This document shows positions 40,881-50,252 of a DNA stretch of 64,000 nucleotides, piece by piece; positions within the stretch are counted from its first letter, which is position 1, and the number at the start of each line of letters is the position of its first letter. The notes beneath the pieces were generated by a model. It ran no database searches and was not told the origin of the DNA. It saw only the letters and a program-made list of their open reading frames with translations. Both the position numbers and the translations under genes were made by a program. The DNA comes from Clavibacter capsici. Lineage in GTDB: Bacteria; Actinomycetota; Actinomycetes; Actinomycetales; Microbacteriaceae. The DNA lies in contig NZ_CP012573.1 of assembly GCF_001280205.1 (NCBI RefSeq), positions 1,426,001-1,490,000 on the forward strand, written 5' to 3'.

Positions 40881-42326
40881 GTGAAGACCACGGTCGAAAA
40901 GCTGAGCCCCACGCGCGTCAAGCTCGCGATCTCTGCCACCCCCGAAGACCTGAAGCCGCACATCGACCACGCCTACGGCCACATCGCCGAGCAGGTCAAC
41001 ATCCCCGGCTTCCGCAAGGGCAAGGTGCCGCCCGCCATCATCGACCAGCGCGTCGGCCGCGAGGCCGTGCTGGAGCACGCGGTGAACGACGGCATGGACG
41101 GCTTCTACCAGGCCGCCGTCAAGGAGACGGACATCCGTCCCCTCGGCCGCCCCGAGGCCGACGTCAAGGAGTGGCCCGGCAAGGACCTCACCGGCGAGCT
41201 GCTCCTCGAGATCGAGGTCGACGTCCGCCCCGAGTTCGACCTCCCGTCCTACGAGGGCCTCGAGCTCACGGTGGACTCCGTCGAGGTCACCGACGACGAG
41301 GTCGGCACCGAGCTCGACTCCCTCCGCAGCCGCTTCGGCACGCTGATCACGGTGGACCGCCCCGCGAAGACGGGCGACTTCGTCCAGATCGACCTCACCG
41401 CCACGATCGCCGGCAACGCCGTCGACACCGCGAGCGGCATCTCCTACGAGCTCGGCTCCGGCGACCTCATCGACGGCATCGACGAGGCCCTCGAGTCCCT
41501 CACCGCCGGCGAGAGCACCACCTTCGAGTCGAAGCTGCTCGGCGGCGACAACGAGGGCGAGACGGCCGAGATCGCCGTCACCGTCCAGTCCGTCAAGGAG
41601 CGCGAGCTGCCCGAGGCCGACGACGACTTCGCGCAGATCGCCAGCGAGTTCGACACCATCGACGAGCTGCGCGCGGACCTCAAGGTCCAGGTCGGCAAGT
41701 CCAAGGTCTTCGGCCAGGTCACCCAGGCCCGCGACCAGATCGTCGACAAGCTCCTCGAGACCGTCGAGATCCCCGTGCCCGAGAAGCTCGTCGAGGACGA
41801 GGTGCACCGCCACCTCGAGAACGAGAACCGCCTCGAGGACGACGTGCACCGCGCCGAGGTCAAGGAGTCCAGCGAGAAGGCATTCCGCCAGCAGCTGCTC
41901 CTCGACGTCATCGCCGAGAAGGAGGAGCTGAAGGTCAGCCAGGACGAGCTGACCCAGTACCTCATCCAGGGCGCGCAGCAGTACAACATGGAGCCGAACG
42001 AGTTCGTCCAGGTGCTGCAGCAGAACAACCAGATCCCCGCCATGGTCGGCGAGGTCGCGCGCAACAAGGCCCTCGCGGTCGTGCTCGACAAGGCGCGCGT
42101 CGTCGACGCCGACGGCAAGGTCGTCGACGTGACCGAGTTCACGCAGCCGGTCGTGCGCGACGCGGACGCGGTGGACGCGGAGCCCGCCGCGGACGCGGAC
42201 GCGGACGCCGTCGCCGCCGACGCCCCCGCGGAGGAGGCCGCCGAGGCGCCCGTCGCCGAGGAGAAGCCGAAGAAGAAGGCGGCGCCCAAGAAGAAGGCCG
42301 CCGAGAAGGCCGCCGACTCCGAGTAG
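40881..42326 (+). CDS. tig: Trigger factor
   Basis: A 481-residue ribosome-bound chaperone. N-terminal ribosome-binding domain with the signature GFRKGKVP at about residues 44-51, an FKBP-type PPIase domain ([33 protein letters not shown]), and the long helical chaperone arms. The last 60 residues are Ala/Asp/Glu-rich and then Lys-rich ([15 protein letters not shown]), an extension common in actinobacteria. It shields nascent chains leaving the ribosome. The GTG start has AGGAGA 10 bases upstream. Next genes are clpP1 and clpP2, the classic tig-clpP-clpX order. Confidence 0.96.
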   Translation: MKTTVEKLSPTRVKLAISATPEDLKPHIDHAYGHIAEQVNIPGFRKGKVPPAIIDQRVGREAVLEHAVNDGMDGFYQAAVKETDIRPLGRPEADVKEWPGKDLTGELLLEIEVDVRPEFDLPSYEGLELTVDSVEVTDDEVGTELDSLRSRFGTLITVDRPAKTGDFVQIDLTATIAGNAVDTASGISYELGSGDLIDGIDEALESLTAGESTTFESKLLGGDNEGETAEIAVTVQSVKERELPEADDDFAQIASEFDTIDELRADLKVQVGKSKVFGQVTQARDQIVDKLLETVEIPVPEKLVEDEVHRHLENENRLEDDVHRAEVKESSEKAFRQQLLLDVIAEKEELKVSQDELTQYLIQGAQQYNMEPNEFVQVLQQNNQIPAMVGEVARNKALAVVLDKARVVDADGKVVDVTEFTQPVVRDADAVDAEPAADADADAVAADAPAEEAAEAPVAEEKPKKKAAPKKKAAEKAADSE

Positions 42327-42360
42327 TCGACACCCGTCGACCGCGCACCGCGGTCGGCAC

Positions 42361-42400
42361 CACGAGGGCCCGGGGAGCTGATGCTCCCCGGGCCCTCGTG
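42361..42400 (+). terminator. Hairpin terminator after tig
   Basis: CACGAGGGCCCGGGGAGC and its exact complement (18 bp) around TGAT, 34 bases after the tig stop. It separates tig from clpP1, whose own promoter may be the TAGATT at 42484. Confidence 0.8.
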
Positions 42401-42526
42401 CGCGCGGCGGCTGCGCTCTCCGCCCGCGACGGCTCGGCTCTCCGCCCGCGGCGAACACGGGCATCGGCGCGGATCCGCTCCGATAGATTCATGACTCGAA
42501 GCGACGAATGAATGGGAGCTCGAACA

Positions 42527-43114
42527 ATGGCCGAACCGACACTGGTACCCGGTGTTTTTGACCGACTGCTGAAGGACCGCATCATCTGGCTCGGATCCGA
42601 GGTCCGCGACGACAACGCGAACGAGATCTGCGCGAAGATCCTGCTGCTGGCGGCGGAGGATTCCGAGAAGGACATCTTCCTCTACATCAACTCGCCCGGC
42701 GGTTCCATCACCGCGGGGATGGCCATCTACGACACCATGCAGTTCGTCCCCAACGACATCGTCACCGTCGGGATCGGCATGGCCGCCTCGATGGGCCAGC
42801 TCCTCCTCACGAGCGGCACCAAGGGCAAGCGCTACATCACGCCGAACGCGCGCGTGCTGCTGCACCAGCCCCACGGCGGCTTCGGCGGCACGTCGAGCGA
42901 CATCCAGACGCAGGCCCAGCTCATCCTCTCGATGAAGCAGCGCCTCGCCGAGATCACCGCGGGCCAGACCGGCAAGACGGCGGAGCAGATCAACGAGGAC
43001 GGCGACCGCGACCGCTGGTTCACCGCGCAGGAGGCCCTCGAGTACGGCTTCGTCGACCACATCCGCGAGTCGGCGACCGACGTCGTCGGCGGCGGCGGCA
43101 CCGAGACCTCCTAG
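42527..43114 (+). CDS. clpP1: ATP-dependent Clp protease proteolytic subunit ClpP1
   Basis: A 195-residue serine protease: Ser88 in GMAASMGQ, His113 in LLHQPHGG, Asp162 in GDRDRWF. Family blocks [20 protein letters not shown] and [12 protein letters not shown] are present. In actinobacteria ClpP1 and ClpP2 form mixed rings. I chose the ATG at 42527 because GGGAG lies 8 bases upstream of it; an ATG 15 bases earlier is in frame but has no good site. It is followed by clpP2 after 36 bp. Confidence 0.95.
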   Translation: MAEPTLVPGVFDRLLKDRIIWLGSEVRDDNANEICAKILLLAAEDSEKDIFLYINSPGGSITAGMAIYDTMQFVPNDIVTVGIGMAASMGQLLLTSGTKGKRYITPNARVLLHQPHGGFGGTSSDIQTQAQLILSMKQRLAEITAGQTGKTAEQINEDGDRDRWFTAQEALEYGFVDHIRESATDVVGGGGTETS

Positions 43115-43150
43115 AGCCCGCGACATTCGAGACAGGTAAGAGAAGAGAAC

Positions 43151-43831
43151 ATGGAACTCCCCACCTTCGGCGGCGCCCGCGGCGCCGGCTCCACCGCCAC
43201 GAGCCCGTCGTCGCGGTACATCCTCCCCAGCTTCGAGGAGCGCACGGCCTACGGCTACAAGCGCCAGGACCCCTACGCCAAGCTCTTCGAGGACCGCATC
43301 ATCTTCCTCGGCGTGCAGGTCGACGACGCGTCGGCCGACGACGTCATGGCGCAGCTGCTCGTGCTCGAGTCGATGGACCCCGACCGCGACATCGTCATGT
43401 ACATCAACTCGCCCGGCGGCTCGTTCACGGCCATGACGGCGATCTACGACACCATGCAGTACGTGTCGCCGCAGATCCAGACGGTGTGCCTCGGCCAGGC
43501 GGCCTCGGCCGCGGCCGTGCTGCTCGCGGGCGGCGCGCCCGGCAAGCGCCTCGCGCTGCCGAACGCCCGCGTGCTGATCCACCAGCCCGCCACGGGCGAG
43601 TCGAGCGGCGGCCAGGCCTCCGACATCGAGATCCAGGCGGCGGAGATCATGCGCATGCGCTCCTGGCTCGAGGACACGCTCGCGAAGCACACCAACCGCG
43701 ACCGCGACCAGATCAACCGCGACATCGAGCGCGACAAGATCCTCGGCGCGGACGAGGCCCTCGAGTACGGCCTCATCGACCAGGTGCTCACCTCGCGCAA
43801 GAACCTGACGGCGGCGATCCCCGCCCGCTAG
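43151..43831 (+). CDS. clpP2: ATP-dependent Clp protease proteolytic subunit ClpP2
   Basis: A 226-residue protein with Ser119 in [11 protein letters not shown], His144 in [10 protein letters not shown], and the catalytic Asp in the ERDKILGA segment (about residue 195). The N-terminal 25 residues (Gly/Ala/Ser-rich) before [11 protein letters not shown] are the propeptide usually removed in actinobacterial ClpP2. It pairs with ClpP1 to degrade proteins handed over by ClpX or ClpC1. Start ATG follows GTAAGAGAAGAG. Convergent with sfnG across a hairpin. Confidence 0.95.
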   Translation: MELPTFGGARGAGSTATSPSSRYILPSFEERTAYGYKRQDPYAKLFEDRIIFLGVQVDDASADDVMAQLLVLESMDPDRDIVMYINSPGGSFTAMTAIYDTMQYVSPQIQTVCLGQAASAAAVLLAGGAPGKRLALPNARVLIHQPATGESSGGQASDIEIQAAEIMRMRSWLEDTLAKHTNRDRDQINRDIERDKILGADEALEYGLIDQVLTSRKNLTAAIPAR

Positions 43832-43845
43832 GCCCGCACGGACGA

Positions 43846-43879
43846 GGAGGGGCGGTCGGCATCAGCCGACCGCCCCTCC
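43846..43879. terminator. Bidirectional hairpin terminator between clpP2 and sfnG
   Basis: GGAGGGGCGGTCGGC pairs with its complement (15 bp) around ATCA, 14 bases after the clpP2 stop and 17 bases after the sfnG stop on the other strand. Confidence 0.75.
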
Positions 43880-43896
43880 GTCGTCCCCGCGGTGGA

Positions 43897-45039
43897 TCAG
43901 GCCGCGGGCTCCTCCAGCTCGCCGCGCTCGATCGCCTCCCGCTCGAGCTCCCGCACGATGGGCAGCACCTCGGTGCCGAACCGCTCGATGTCCTCGAGGT
44001 AGTGCAGGAAGCCGAGGAGCAGCAGGTCCACCCCGCGCTTGCGGTACTCCACCATGCGGCGCGCGATCTGCTCCGGCGTGCCGATGAGGCCCGTGCGGAA
44101 CCCGTCGTTGTACTGCACGAGGTCGCGGAAGGTGGAGTCGGACCACATGCCCTTGCCGTCGCCGGTGGAGGCCCCCGCCTGCTTCACCGCCTGCCGGAAG
44201 CCCTCGACGGCGTCGGGGTTCGCCTTCGCGATGATCTCCTCGAGGACGTCCTGGGCCTCCTGCTCCGTGTCGCGCGCGATGACGAAGCCGTTGAGGCCGA
44301 ACCGGACGCGCTCGGTGCGGCCGGCCGCCCGGGCGGAGGCGAGGACGTCGCGTCGCTGCTCCTCGAAGCCCGCGAAGTCCTTGCCGTTGGAGAAGTACCA
44401 GTCGGTGACGCGCCCGCCCATCTCGCGGGCGTCCGTGCTGTTGCCGCCCATGAAGATCTCGGGGTGGGCGCGGCCGGGGACGGCGACGGGCGGCGGCTTG
44501 AGCGTGAAGTCGTGGATCCGGTAGAAGTCGCCCAGGTGCGTGAAGTCCTTCTCCGTCCAGAGGCCGCGGAGCACGCGGATGAACTCCTCGGTGCGGCGGT
44601 AGCGCTCCCCGTGCTCGAGCCACGGCTCGCCGAAGCCGACGAACTCGTCCTTGAGCCAGCCGGAGACGACGTTCACGGCGGCGCGGCCGTGCGACATGTG
44701 GTCGGCCGTGATGATCCACTTCGCCAGCACGCCCGGGTGCCAGAGGCCCGGGTGCACGGCGGCGATCACCTTGAGGCGCTCGGTGGCGAGCAGGAGGCCC
44801 AGCGAGAACGACGTCGACTCGTGCTGCTGGTCGGCGCCGTAGGAGGCGGCGTAGCGGACCTGGCTCAGCGCGTAGTCGAAGCCGTTCCGCTCGGCGAGCT
44901 GGGCGACGCGGACGTTGAAGTCGAAGTCGAAGTGGGTGCGCTGCTCGATGTCGCTCGTCACGAGGCCGCCCGAGACGTTCGGGACCCAGTAGGCGAAGGA
45001 CAGCGCGTCGGGGGATGCGGTGGCGGTGTTCTCGGTCAT
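43897..45039 (-). CDS. sfnG: FMNH2-dependent dimethyl sulfone monooxygenase-like (LLM family)
   Basis: A 380-residue luciferase-like TIM-barrel monooxygenase. [90 protein letters not shown] and the C-terminal [26 protein letters not shown] match the SfnG family, which breaks dimethyl sulfone into methanesulfinate and formaldehyde using FMNH2. No flavin reductase lies next to it. It occupies the gap between clpP2 and clpX on the opposite strand, splitting the usual clpP-clpX order. Start at 45039 ([15 protein letters not shown]); its regulation is not visible, though sulfur starvation control would be expected. Confidence 0.88.
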   Translation of the reverse strand: MTENTATASPDALSFAYWVPNVSGGLVTSDIEQRTHFDFDFNVRVAQLAERNGFDYALSQVRYAASYGADQQHESTSFSLGLLLATERLKVIAAVHPGLWHPGVLAKWIITADHMSHGRAAVNVVSGWLKDEFVGFGEPWLEHGERYRRTEEFIRVLRGLWTEKDFTHLGDFYRIHDFTLKPPPVAVPGRAHPEIFMGGNSTDAREMGGRVTDWYFSNGKDFAGFEEQRRDVLASARAAGRTERVRFGLNGFVIARDTEQEAQDVLEEIIAKANPDAVEGFRQAVKQAGASTGDGKGMWSDSTFRDLVQYNDGFRTGLIGTPEQIARRMVEYRKRGVDLLLLGFLHYLEDIERFGTEVLPIVRELEREAIERGELEEPAA

Positions 45040-45151
45040 GCGGACATGGTGGGGGCGGCCGCTGGGGCGCACCCCGAGTGTTGCGTCGTGTGACGGATGC
45101 CACGCGACGGGCCGTGCTCCCAGGCGTCCGGGCTATGTCCGACGCACGGGT

Positions 45152-45157
45152 TAGGCT
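45152..45157 (+). promoter_or_regulatory. -10 box of clpX
   Basis: TAGGCT lies 34 bases before the ATG at 45192, leaving a normal leader with GGGGAGG. It is needed because sfnG separates clpX from clpP2. Confidence 0.45.
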
Positions 45158-45191
45158 CGTGGCACACCGCACGACTTCCGGGGAGGCATTC

Positions 45192-46472
45192 ATGGCACGC
45201 ATCGGCGAGAGCGCGGATCTGCTCAAGTGCTCCTTCTGCGGGAAGAGCCAGAAGCAGGTCCAGCAGCTGATCGCGGGACCGGGCGTCTACATCTGCGACG
45301 AGTGCGTGGAGCTCTGCAACGAGATCATCGAGGAGCGCCTGGCCGAGGCCAGCGAGGAGACGACCGGCGAGTTCGACCTCCCCAAGCCGAAGGAGATCTT
45401 CGGCTTCCTCGACGAGTACGTCATCGGGCAGGAGGCCGCGAAGCGCGCGCTGTCCGTCGCCGTGTACAACCACTACAAGCGCGTGCGCGCCGTCGGCACC
45501 ATCGGCCCGGCCGAGACCGTGGGCGACGAGATCGAGATCGCGAAGAGCAACATCCTCCTCATCGGCCCCACCGGCTGCGGCAAGACCTACCTCGCGCAGA
45601 CCCTCGCCAAGCGCCTCAACGTGCCGTTCGCCGTCGCCGACGCGACGGCGCTCACGGAGGCGGGCTACGTCGGCGAGGACGTGGAGAACATCCTCCTGAA
45701 GCTCATCCAGGCGGCCGACTACGACGTGAAGCGCGCCGAGACCGGCATCATCTACATCGACGAGGTCGACAAGATCGCGCGCAAGGCCGAGAACCCGAGC
45801 ATCACGCGCGACGTGTCGGGTGAGGGCGTGCAGCAGGCGCTGCTGAAGATCCTCGAGGGCACGGTCGCCTCGGTGCCGCCGCAGGGCGGGCGCAAGCACC
45901 CGCACCAGGAGTTCATCCAGGTCGACACCACCAACGTGCTCTTCATCGTGGCCGGCGCGTTCGCCGGGCTCGAGGACATCATCAGCAGCCGCGCCGGCAA
46001 GAAGGGCATCGGCTTCGGCGCCCCGCTGCACCGCAAGGACGTGAACGCCGACGTGTTCGGCGAGGTGCTCCCGGAGGACCTGCACAAGTTCGGCCTGATC
46101 CCCGAGTTCATCGGCCGCCTGCCCGTGGTCACCACCGTCACGCAGCTCGACCAGCGGGCGCTCATGGAGATCCTCACGAAGCCCCGCAACGCGCTCGTGC
46201 GCCAGTACCAGCGCATGTTCGAGCTCGACGGCGTGGAGCTGGAGTTCGAGCAGGGAGCCCTGGAGGCCATCGCCGACCTCGCCGTGCTCCGGCAGACGGG
46301 TGCCCGCGGGCTCCGCGCCATCCTCGAGGAGGTGCTCGGGCCGATCATGTTCGACATCCCCTCGGACGACGAGGTGGGACGCGTGGTCATCACGCGCGAG
46401 TCGGTCGTGCAGAACGCGGCGCCCACCATCGTGCCCCGCGCCTCGATGCTCCGCGCGGAGAAGTCCGCCTGA
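45192..46472 (+). CDS. clpX: ATP-dependent Clp protease ATP-binding subunit ClpX
   Basis: A 426-residue AAA+ unfoldase. N-terminal C4 zinc finger [15 protein letters not shown] with ICDECVELC, Walker [17 protein letters not shown], Walker [14 protein letters not shown], the pore loop in [16 protein letters not shown]-type ClpP contact loop KKGIGFG (IGF), and sensor 2 [12 protein letters not shown]. It unfolds substrates and feeds them to ClpP1P2. Start ATG has GGGGAGG 7 bases upstream. Own promoter likely because sfnG is opposite. Confidence 0.96.
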   Translation: MARIGESADLLKCSFCGKSQKQVQQLIAGPGVYICDECVELCNEIIEERLAEASEETTGEFDLPKPKEIFGFLDEYVIGQEAAKRALSVAVYNHYKRVRAVGTIGPAETVGDEIEIAKSNILLIGPTGCGKTYLAQTLAKRLNVPFAVADATALTEAGYVGEDVENILLKLIQAADYDVKRAETGIIYIDEVDKIARKAENPSITRDVSGEGVQQALLKILEGTVASVPPQGGRKHPHQEFIQVDTTNVLFIVAGAFAGLEDIISSRAGKKGIGFGAPLHRKDVNADVFGEVLPEDLHKFGLIPEFIGRLPVVTTVTQLDQRALMEILTKPRNALVRQYQRMFELDGVELEFEQGALEAIADLAVLRQTGARGLRAILEEVLGPIMFDIPSDDEVGRVVITRESVVQNAAPTIVPRASMLRAEKSA

Positions 46473-46495
46473 TCCCCGCCGGCACGACGCCGGTC

Positions 46496-46543
46496 CACGA
46501 CGAGAGCGCCGCACCCCGGAAGGGGCGCGGCGCTCTCGTCGTG
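46496..46543. terminator. Bidirectional hairpin terminator after clpX
   Basis: A 17-bp stem CACGACGAGAGCGCCGC, one mismatch and four more pairs around GGAA. It lies between the convergent stops at 46472 and 46555. Confidence 0.75.
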
Positions 46544-46554
46544 CGGGGGCCGGA

Positions 46555-48618
46555 TCAGTCGGCGAGGCCCCGGCGCTCGAGGAGCGGCTCGATCACGGCG
46601 TCGCGCCCGCGGAAGTCCCGGTACGCCTCCAGGGGGTCCTTCGACCCGCCCACGCCGAGGAGCCGCGACCGGAACCGGTCGCCGTTCGCTCGCGTGAGGC
46701 CGCCGTTCTCGTGGAACCACTCCACGGTGTCGGCGTCGAGCACCTCGCTCCAGATGTACGAGTAGTAGCCCGCGTCGTAGCCGCCCGCGAACGTGTGCTG
46801 GAAGTAGCTCGACGCGTAGCGGGGGAGGACGCCCGGCACGTCGAGGCCGACGGCGGCGAGGGCGTCGGCCTGGAACGCGTCCACGTCCTCGACCACGTCG
46901 TCGACGCCGATGCGGTGCCACGCCTGGTCGAGGAGGGCCGCGCCCAGGTACTCGGAGGTGAGGAAGCCCTCGTTGAAGGCGCTCGACGCCTGGACCGCGG
47001 CGACGAGCTCGTCGGGCATGCGCTCGCCCGTCTCGTGGTGCACGGCGTAGGACGCGAGGACCTCCGGCCACAGCATCCACATCTCGTTCACCTGGCTGGG
47101 GAACTCGACGAAGTCGCGGAAGACGTTCGTGCCGGCGAAGCGCGGGTAGGTCACGCGGGCGAAGAGGCCGTGCAGGGCGTGGCCGAACTCGTGGAACAGC
47201 GTGTTCGTCTCGTCGTAGCTGAGGAGCGTGGGCTGACCCGCGGGCGGCTTCGGCACGTTGAGGTTGTTGAGCACGACCGTGGGCGTGTCGAGGAGGGCGC
47301 TCTGCGAGATGAGCGGGTTCATCCACGCGCCGCCGCGCTTCGAGTCGCGCGTGTGGAGGTCGAGCACGTAGAGGCCGACGGGGGAGCCGTCCTCGTCGCG
47401 GACCTCGAAGACGCGCGCGTCGGGGTGGTAGGCGACGATGTCGTCGCGCTCGGTGAAGGTGACGCCGTAGAGCGCGGTGGCGGCGCGGAAGACGCCGTCG
47501 CGGAGCACGCGGTCGGCCTCGAGGTAGGGGCGCATGCGCTCCGTGTCGACCGCGTAGCGCTCGGTGCGCACCTTCTCGCTGTAGAACGCCCAGTCCCAGG
47601 CGGCCAGCTCGAACGTGGGCTCGCCCTTCTCCTCCTGCGTCCGGTCGATCACGCGCTGCAGCTCGACGGCCTCGGCGCGCGCGTTGCGGGCGGCGGCCGG
47701 CGCGAGGCGGCCGAGCATGTCCGCGACGGCCTCCGGGGTCCGGGCCGTCTGGTCGGCGGTGACCGCGGCGGCGTGGCTCGGGAAGCCGAGGAGGGCCGCG
47801 CGCTCCGCGCGGAGCCGGGTGATCTCGAGCACCAGCGGGCGGTTGTCGTGCGCGTTCCCGCGGGCGCCGCGGGCGAGGGACGCCTCCATGATGCGCTGGC
47901 GGAGGCCCCGGTCCGTCAGCTGCGAGAGGTAGGGGTGCCCGGTGGGGAGCACCAGCGTGATGAGGTGCTTGCCGACGAGCCCGCGGTCGGCGGCGGCCTG
48001 CGCGGCGGCGGCGATCGCGCCGTCGCCCAGCCCGTCGAGCTCCGCGGCGTCGTCGACGACCACGGCGAGGTCGTTGGTGTCCTCGAGCAGGTTCGACTCG
48101 AATCGCGTGGTGAGGACGGAGAGGCGGCGGTTCAGGTCGCGCAGCCGGTCCTTCGCCGCGTCGTCGAGGCCGGCGCCGGCGATGGTGAACTCGGCGAGGT
48201 ACCGTTCGACGAGGTAGACGGACTCGGCGTCGAGGCCCGACTCGTGTCGGGCGTCGTGCACGGCGCGGATCCGGGCGTACAGCCTGGCGTCGAGGCGGAT
48301 CGCGTCCTCGTGGGCGGCGAGCTCCGGGGCGATCTCCGCGTCGAGGTCGCGCGTGAAGGGCGAGCTGTCGGCGGAGGAGAGGGTGAAGAAGACGTGGCTG
48401 ACCCGGTCGAGCGTGCGGCCGGCGCGTTCGAGCGCGACCAGGGTGTTCTCGAACGTCGGCGGCTCGGTCTGCTCCGCGATGGCCGTCACCTCCGCGAGGT
48501 GCTCGGCGATGCCGGCCTCGAACGCGGGGCGGAAGTGCTCCTCGCGGATCTCGGCGAAGGGCGGCATGCCGTAGGGGAGGGTGCTCGGTTCGAGGAAGGG
48601 ATTCGGGGGCGTCGTCAT
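46555..48618 (-). CDS. dcp: M3 family metallopeptidase (peptidyl-dipeptidase Dcp type)
   Basis: A 687-residue zinc peptidase. Zinc site HEFGHALHGLFARVTYPRFAG (HExxH at about residues 474-478) with a distal Glu about 28 residues on in RDFVEFPSQVNEMW. N-terminal half is the helical prolyl-oligopeptidase A/Dcp type: FENTLVALERAGRTLDRVSHVF. It releases dipeptides from C-termini or cleaves short oligopeptides in the cytosol. Oligopeptidase A remains an alternative name. ATG at 48618 has TAGGCT 6 bases upstream on the minus strand, so the mRNA is likely leaderless. Confidence 0.92.
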   Translation of the reverse strand: MTTPPNPFLEPSTLPYGMPPFAEIREEHFRPAFEAGIAEHLAEVTAIAEQTEPPTFENTLVALERAGRTLDRVSHVFFTLSSADSSPFTRDLDAEIAPELAAHEDAIRLDARLYARIRAVHDARHESGLDAESVYLVERYLAEFTIAGAGLDDAAKDRLRDLNRRLSVLTTRFESNLLEDTNDLAVVVDDAAELDGLGDGAIAAAAQAAADRGLVGKHLITLVLPTGHPYLSQLTDRGLRQRIMEASLARGARGNAHDNRPLVLEITRLRAERAALLGFPSHAAAVTADQTARTPEAVADMLGRLAPAAARNARAEAVELQRVIDRTQEEKGEPTFELAAWDWAFYSEKVRTERYAVDTERMRPYLEADRVLRDGVFRAATALYGVTFTERDDIVAYHPDARVFEVRDEDGSPVGLYVLDLHTRDSKRGGAWMNPLISQSALLDTPTVVLNNLNVPKPPAGQPTLLSYDETNTLFHEFGHALHGLFARVTYPRFAGTNVFRDFVEFPSQVNEMWMLWPEVLASYAVHHETGERMPDELVAAVQASSAFNEGFLTSEYLGAALLDQAWHRIGVDDVVEDVDAFQADALAAVGLDVPGVLPRYASSYFQHTFAGGYDAGYYSYIWSEVLDADTVEWFHENGGLTRANGDRFRSRLLGVGGSKDPLEAYRDFRGRDAVIEPLLERRGLAD

Positions 48619-48621
48619 ACT

Positions 48622-48654
48622 CCGAGCCTAGGCCGGGCGCCGACCTAGGCTCGG
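48622..48654. promoter_or_regulatory. Divergent leaderless promoter pair in a perfect inverted repeat
   Basis: CCGAGCCTAGG (48622-48632) and CCTAGGCTCGG (48644-48654) are exact inverted repeats, 11 bp each, 11 bp apart. Each contains a TAGGCT -10: minus strand 48630-48625 for dcp (6 bases to the ATG at 48618) and plus strand 48646-48651 for the methyltransferase (6 bases to the GTG at 48658). The -35 region of each falls on the -10 of the other, so the two may exclude each other. Confidence 0.6.
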
Positions 48655-48657
48655 GGG

Positions 48658-49461
48658 GTGAACAGCGAGCGATACACCCACGGCCACCACGAGAGCGTCC
48701 TCCGCGTGCACAGCGCGCGGACCGTCCGGAACTCCGCCGCCTACCTCGAACCGCACCTGCGGGCGGGGCTCGACGTGCTCGACGTCGGGAGCGGCCCGGG
48801 CACCATCACGGTCGAGCTCGCCGACCTCGTCGCGCCCGGCCGCGTGGTCGGCCTCGACATGTCGGAGGACGTCGTGCGGCAGGCCGCGGAGCTGGCCGCG
48901 TCGCGCGGCACGGCGAACGTCGAGTTCGTCACCGGATCCGTGTACGAGCTGCCCTACGCCGACGCCTCCTTCGACGTCGTGCACGCGCACCAGGTGCTGC
49001 AGCACGTTTCGGATCCCGTCCGCGCCCTCGCCGAGATGCGGCGCGTGACGCGCCCCGGCGGGCTCGTGGCGGCGCGCGACGTCATCTACTCGAAGGTCGC
49101 GCTGCACCCGGAGACGGACGGCCTCCGGCTCTGGGCCGACGTGTACCTGCCCGTGCACCGGGCGAACGGCGGCGAGCCCGACGCGGGATCCCGCCTCAAG
49201 GCGTGGGCGCGCCAGGCCGGCTTCACGGAGATCACGTCGAGCGCGTCGGTGTGGTGCTTCTCCTCCGACGACGAGCGCGCCTGGTGGGGCGGCGCGTGGG
49301 CCGACCGCGCGGTCGCGTCGTCGTTCGCGGGCCAGGCCCTCGAGGGCGGGTTCGCGACCGACGACGACCTGCAGGTCATCCGCGCCGGATGGCAGGGCTG
49401 GGCCGCCGACGAGGACGGGTTCCTCGCGATGCCGCACGGGGAGATCCTCGCGCGACGCTGA
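48658..49461 (+). CDS. Class I SAM-dependent methyltransferase
   Basis: A 267-residue Rossmann methyltransferase. Motif I LDVLDVGSGPGTITVELADL (Asp-x-Gly-x-Gly), motif II VVGLDMSEDVV, motif III NVEFVTGSVYELPYADASFDVVHAHQVL and post-motif RPGGLVAARDVI, close to UbiE/Methyltransf_11 proteins. Methyl acceptor unknown. The GTG start lies 6 bases after TAGGCT. Monocistronic, closed by a hairpin. Confidence 0.85.
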   Translation: MNSERYTHGHHESVLRVHSARTVRNSAAYLEPHLRAGLDVLDVGSGPGTITVELADLVAPGRVVGLDMSEDVVRQAAELAASRGTANVEFVTGSVYELPYADASFDVVHAHQVLQHVSDPVRALAEMRRVTRPGGLVAARDVIYSKVALHPETDGLRLWADVYLPVHRANGGEPDAGSRLKAWARQAGFTEITSSASVWCFSSDDERAWWGGAWADRAVASSFAGQALEGGFATDDDLQVIRAGWQGWAADEDGFLAMPHGEILARR

Positions 49462-49478
49462 CCCGGTACCCGCACCGC

Positions 49479-49512
49479 ACGGACGCGCCGACCCGAGGGC
49501 CGGCGCGTCCGT
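49479..49512. terminator. Bidirectional hairpin terminator
   Basis: ACGGACGCGCCG pairs with CGGCGCGTCCGT (12 bp) around a 10-base loop, between stops at 49461 and 49537. Confidence 0.65.
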
Positions 49513-49536
49513 CATGCGGTCAGGCGGGGGAGCCCG

Positions 49537-49800
49537 TCAGTCGTCGAACGGGTCGTCGGTGCTCTCGCCCGGGATGGTGATGGTGGCGGCGTCCTCGATC
49601 GGGTCGTACCGGATCACCGTGCCGTCGTCGAGCTCGACCACGGGCTTGCGCTCGAGCCAGGTGAGCGTCCACCGCCACGCGGACGTGTCGGTCGCGAGCG
49701 CGACCACGTCCTTCTCGACGGTCTTCACCGCGAGGAGGACGACCTCGGGGAGCTCCGCCGGGGCGTCGCCGCCGACGGGCCAGCGCGTGCCGAGCTGCAT
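49537..49800 (-). CDS. Conserved hypothetical protein, 87 residues
   Basis: A small acidic protein (MQLGTRWPVGGDAPAELPEVVLLAVKTVEKDV). The middle WRWTLTWLERKPVVELDDGTVIRYD suggests an antiparallel sheet and the tail is Asp-rich. No family recognised beyond small actinobacterial proteins. Its ATG overlaps the stop of the GNAT gene by one base (TGATG), making it third gene of a valS operon. Confidence 0.65.
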   Translation of the reverse strand: MQLGTRWPVGGDAPAELPEVVLLAVKTVEKDVVALATDTSAWRWTLTWLERKPVVELDDGTVIRYDPIEDAATITIPGESTDDPFDD

Positions 49801-50252
49801 CAGACGTCCTGCTCGTAGGTGACCCAGGTGGTGCGGCGGGCGACCCGGTCGTAGAGGCGCTGCGCGTCGGCGTTGTCCTCCGCGGTGATCCAGCGGAGCA
49901 GGCTCGCGCCGTCGCGGCGGGCGACGTCGGCCACCGCGGCGAGGAGCTGCTCGCCCACGCCCTGGCGGCGCGAGACCTCACGCACGTACAGGTCGTCGAC
50001 CAGGAGGCCGTCGGTGCCGCGCGCGAGGCGGGAGAAGCGGTGGAAGTGGGCGAGGCCGACGAGGGCGCCCTCGTGGGCGTCGTCGACCGCGACGAGCGCG
50101 GAGCTGGCGTGGGAGTCGTCGATGAGGTGGCTCCAGGCGAGGACCGCGCTCTCGTCCGTCAGCTCGGTGCCGTAGAACTCGGCGTAGCCCGCGAACAGGT
50201 CGAACCAGGGGAAGAAGTCGCCGTCGCGGACGGGGCGGATCGAGATGGTCAT
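49800..50252 (-). CDS. GNAT family N-acetyltransferase
   Basis: A 150-residue GNAT protein: N-terminal ISIRPVRDGDFFPWFDLFAGY, the acetyl-CoA pyrophosphate-binding motif A in VREVSRRQGVGEQLLAAVADVAR, and motif B LLRWITAEDNADAQRLYDRVA. Substrate unknown. Its ATG overlaps the valS stop by four bases (ATGA) and its stop overlaps the next start, so it is coupled to valS. An enzyme that acetylates aminoacyl-adenylates or tRNA-related products is one guess from context, not supported by sequence. Confidence 0.85.
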   Translation of the reverse strand: MTISIRPVRDGDFFPWFDLFAGYAEFYGTELTDESAVLAWSHLIDDSHASSALVAVDDAHEGALVGLAHFHRFSRLARGTDGLLVDDLYVREVSRRQGVGEQLLAAVADVARRDGASLLRWITAEDNADAQRLYDRVARRTTWVTYEQDV

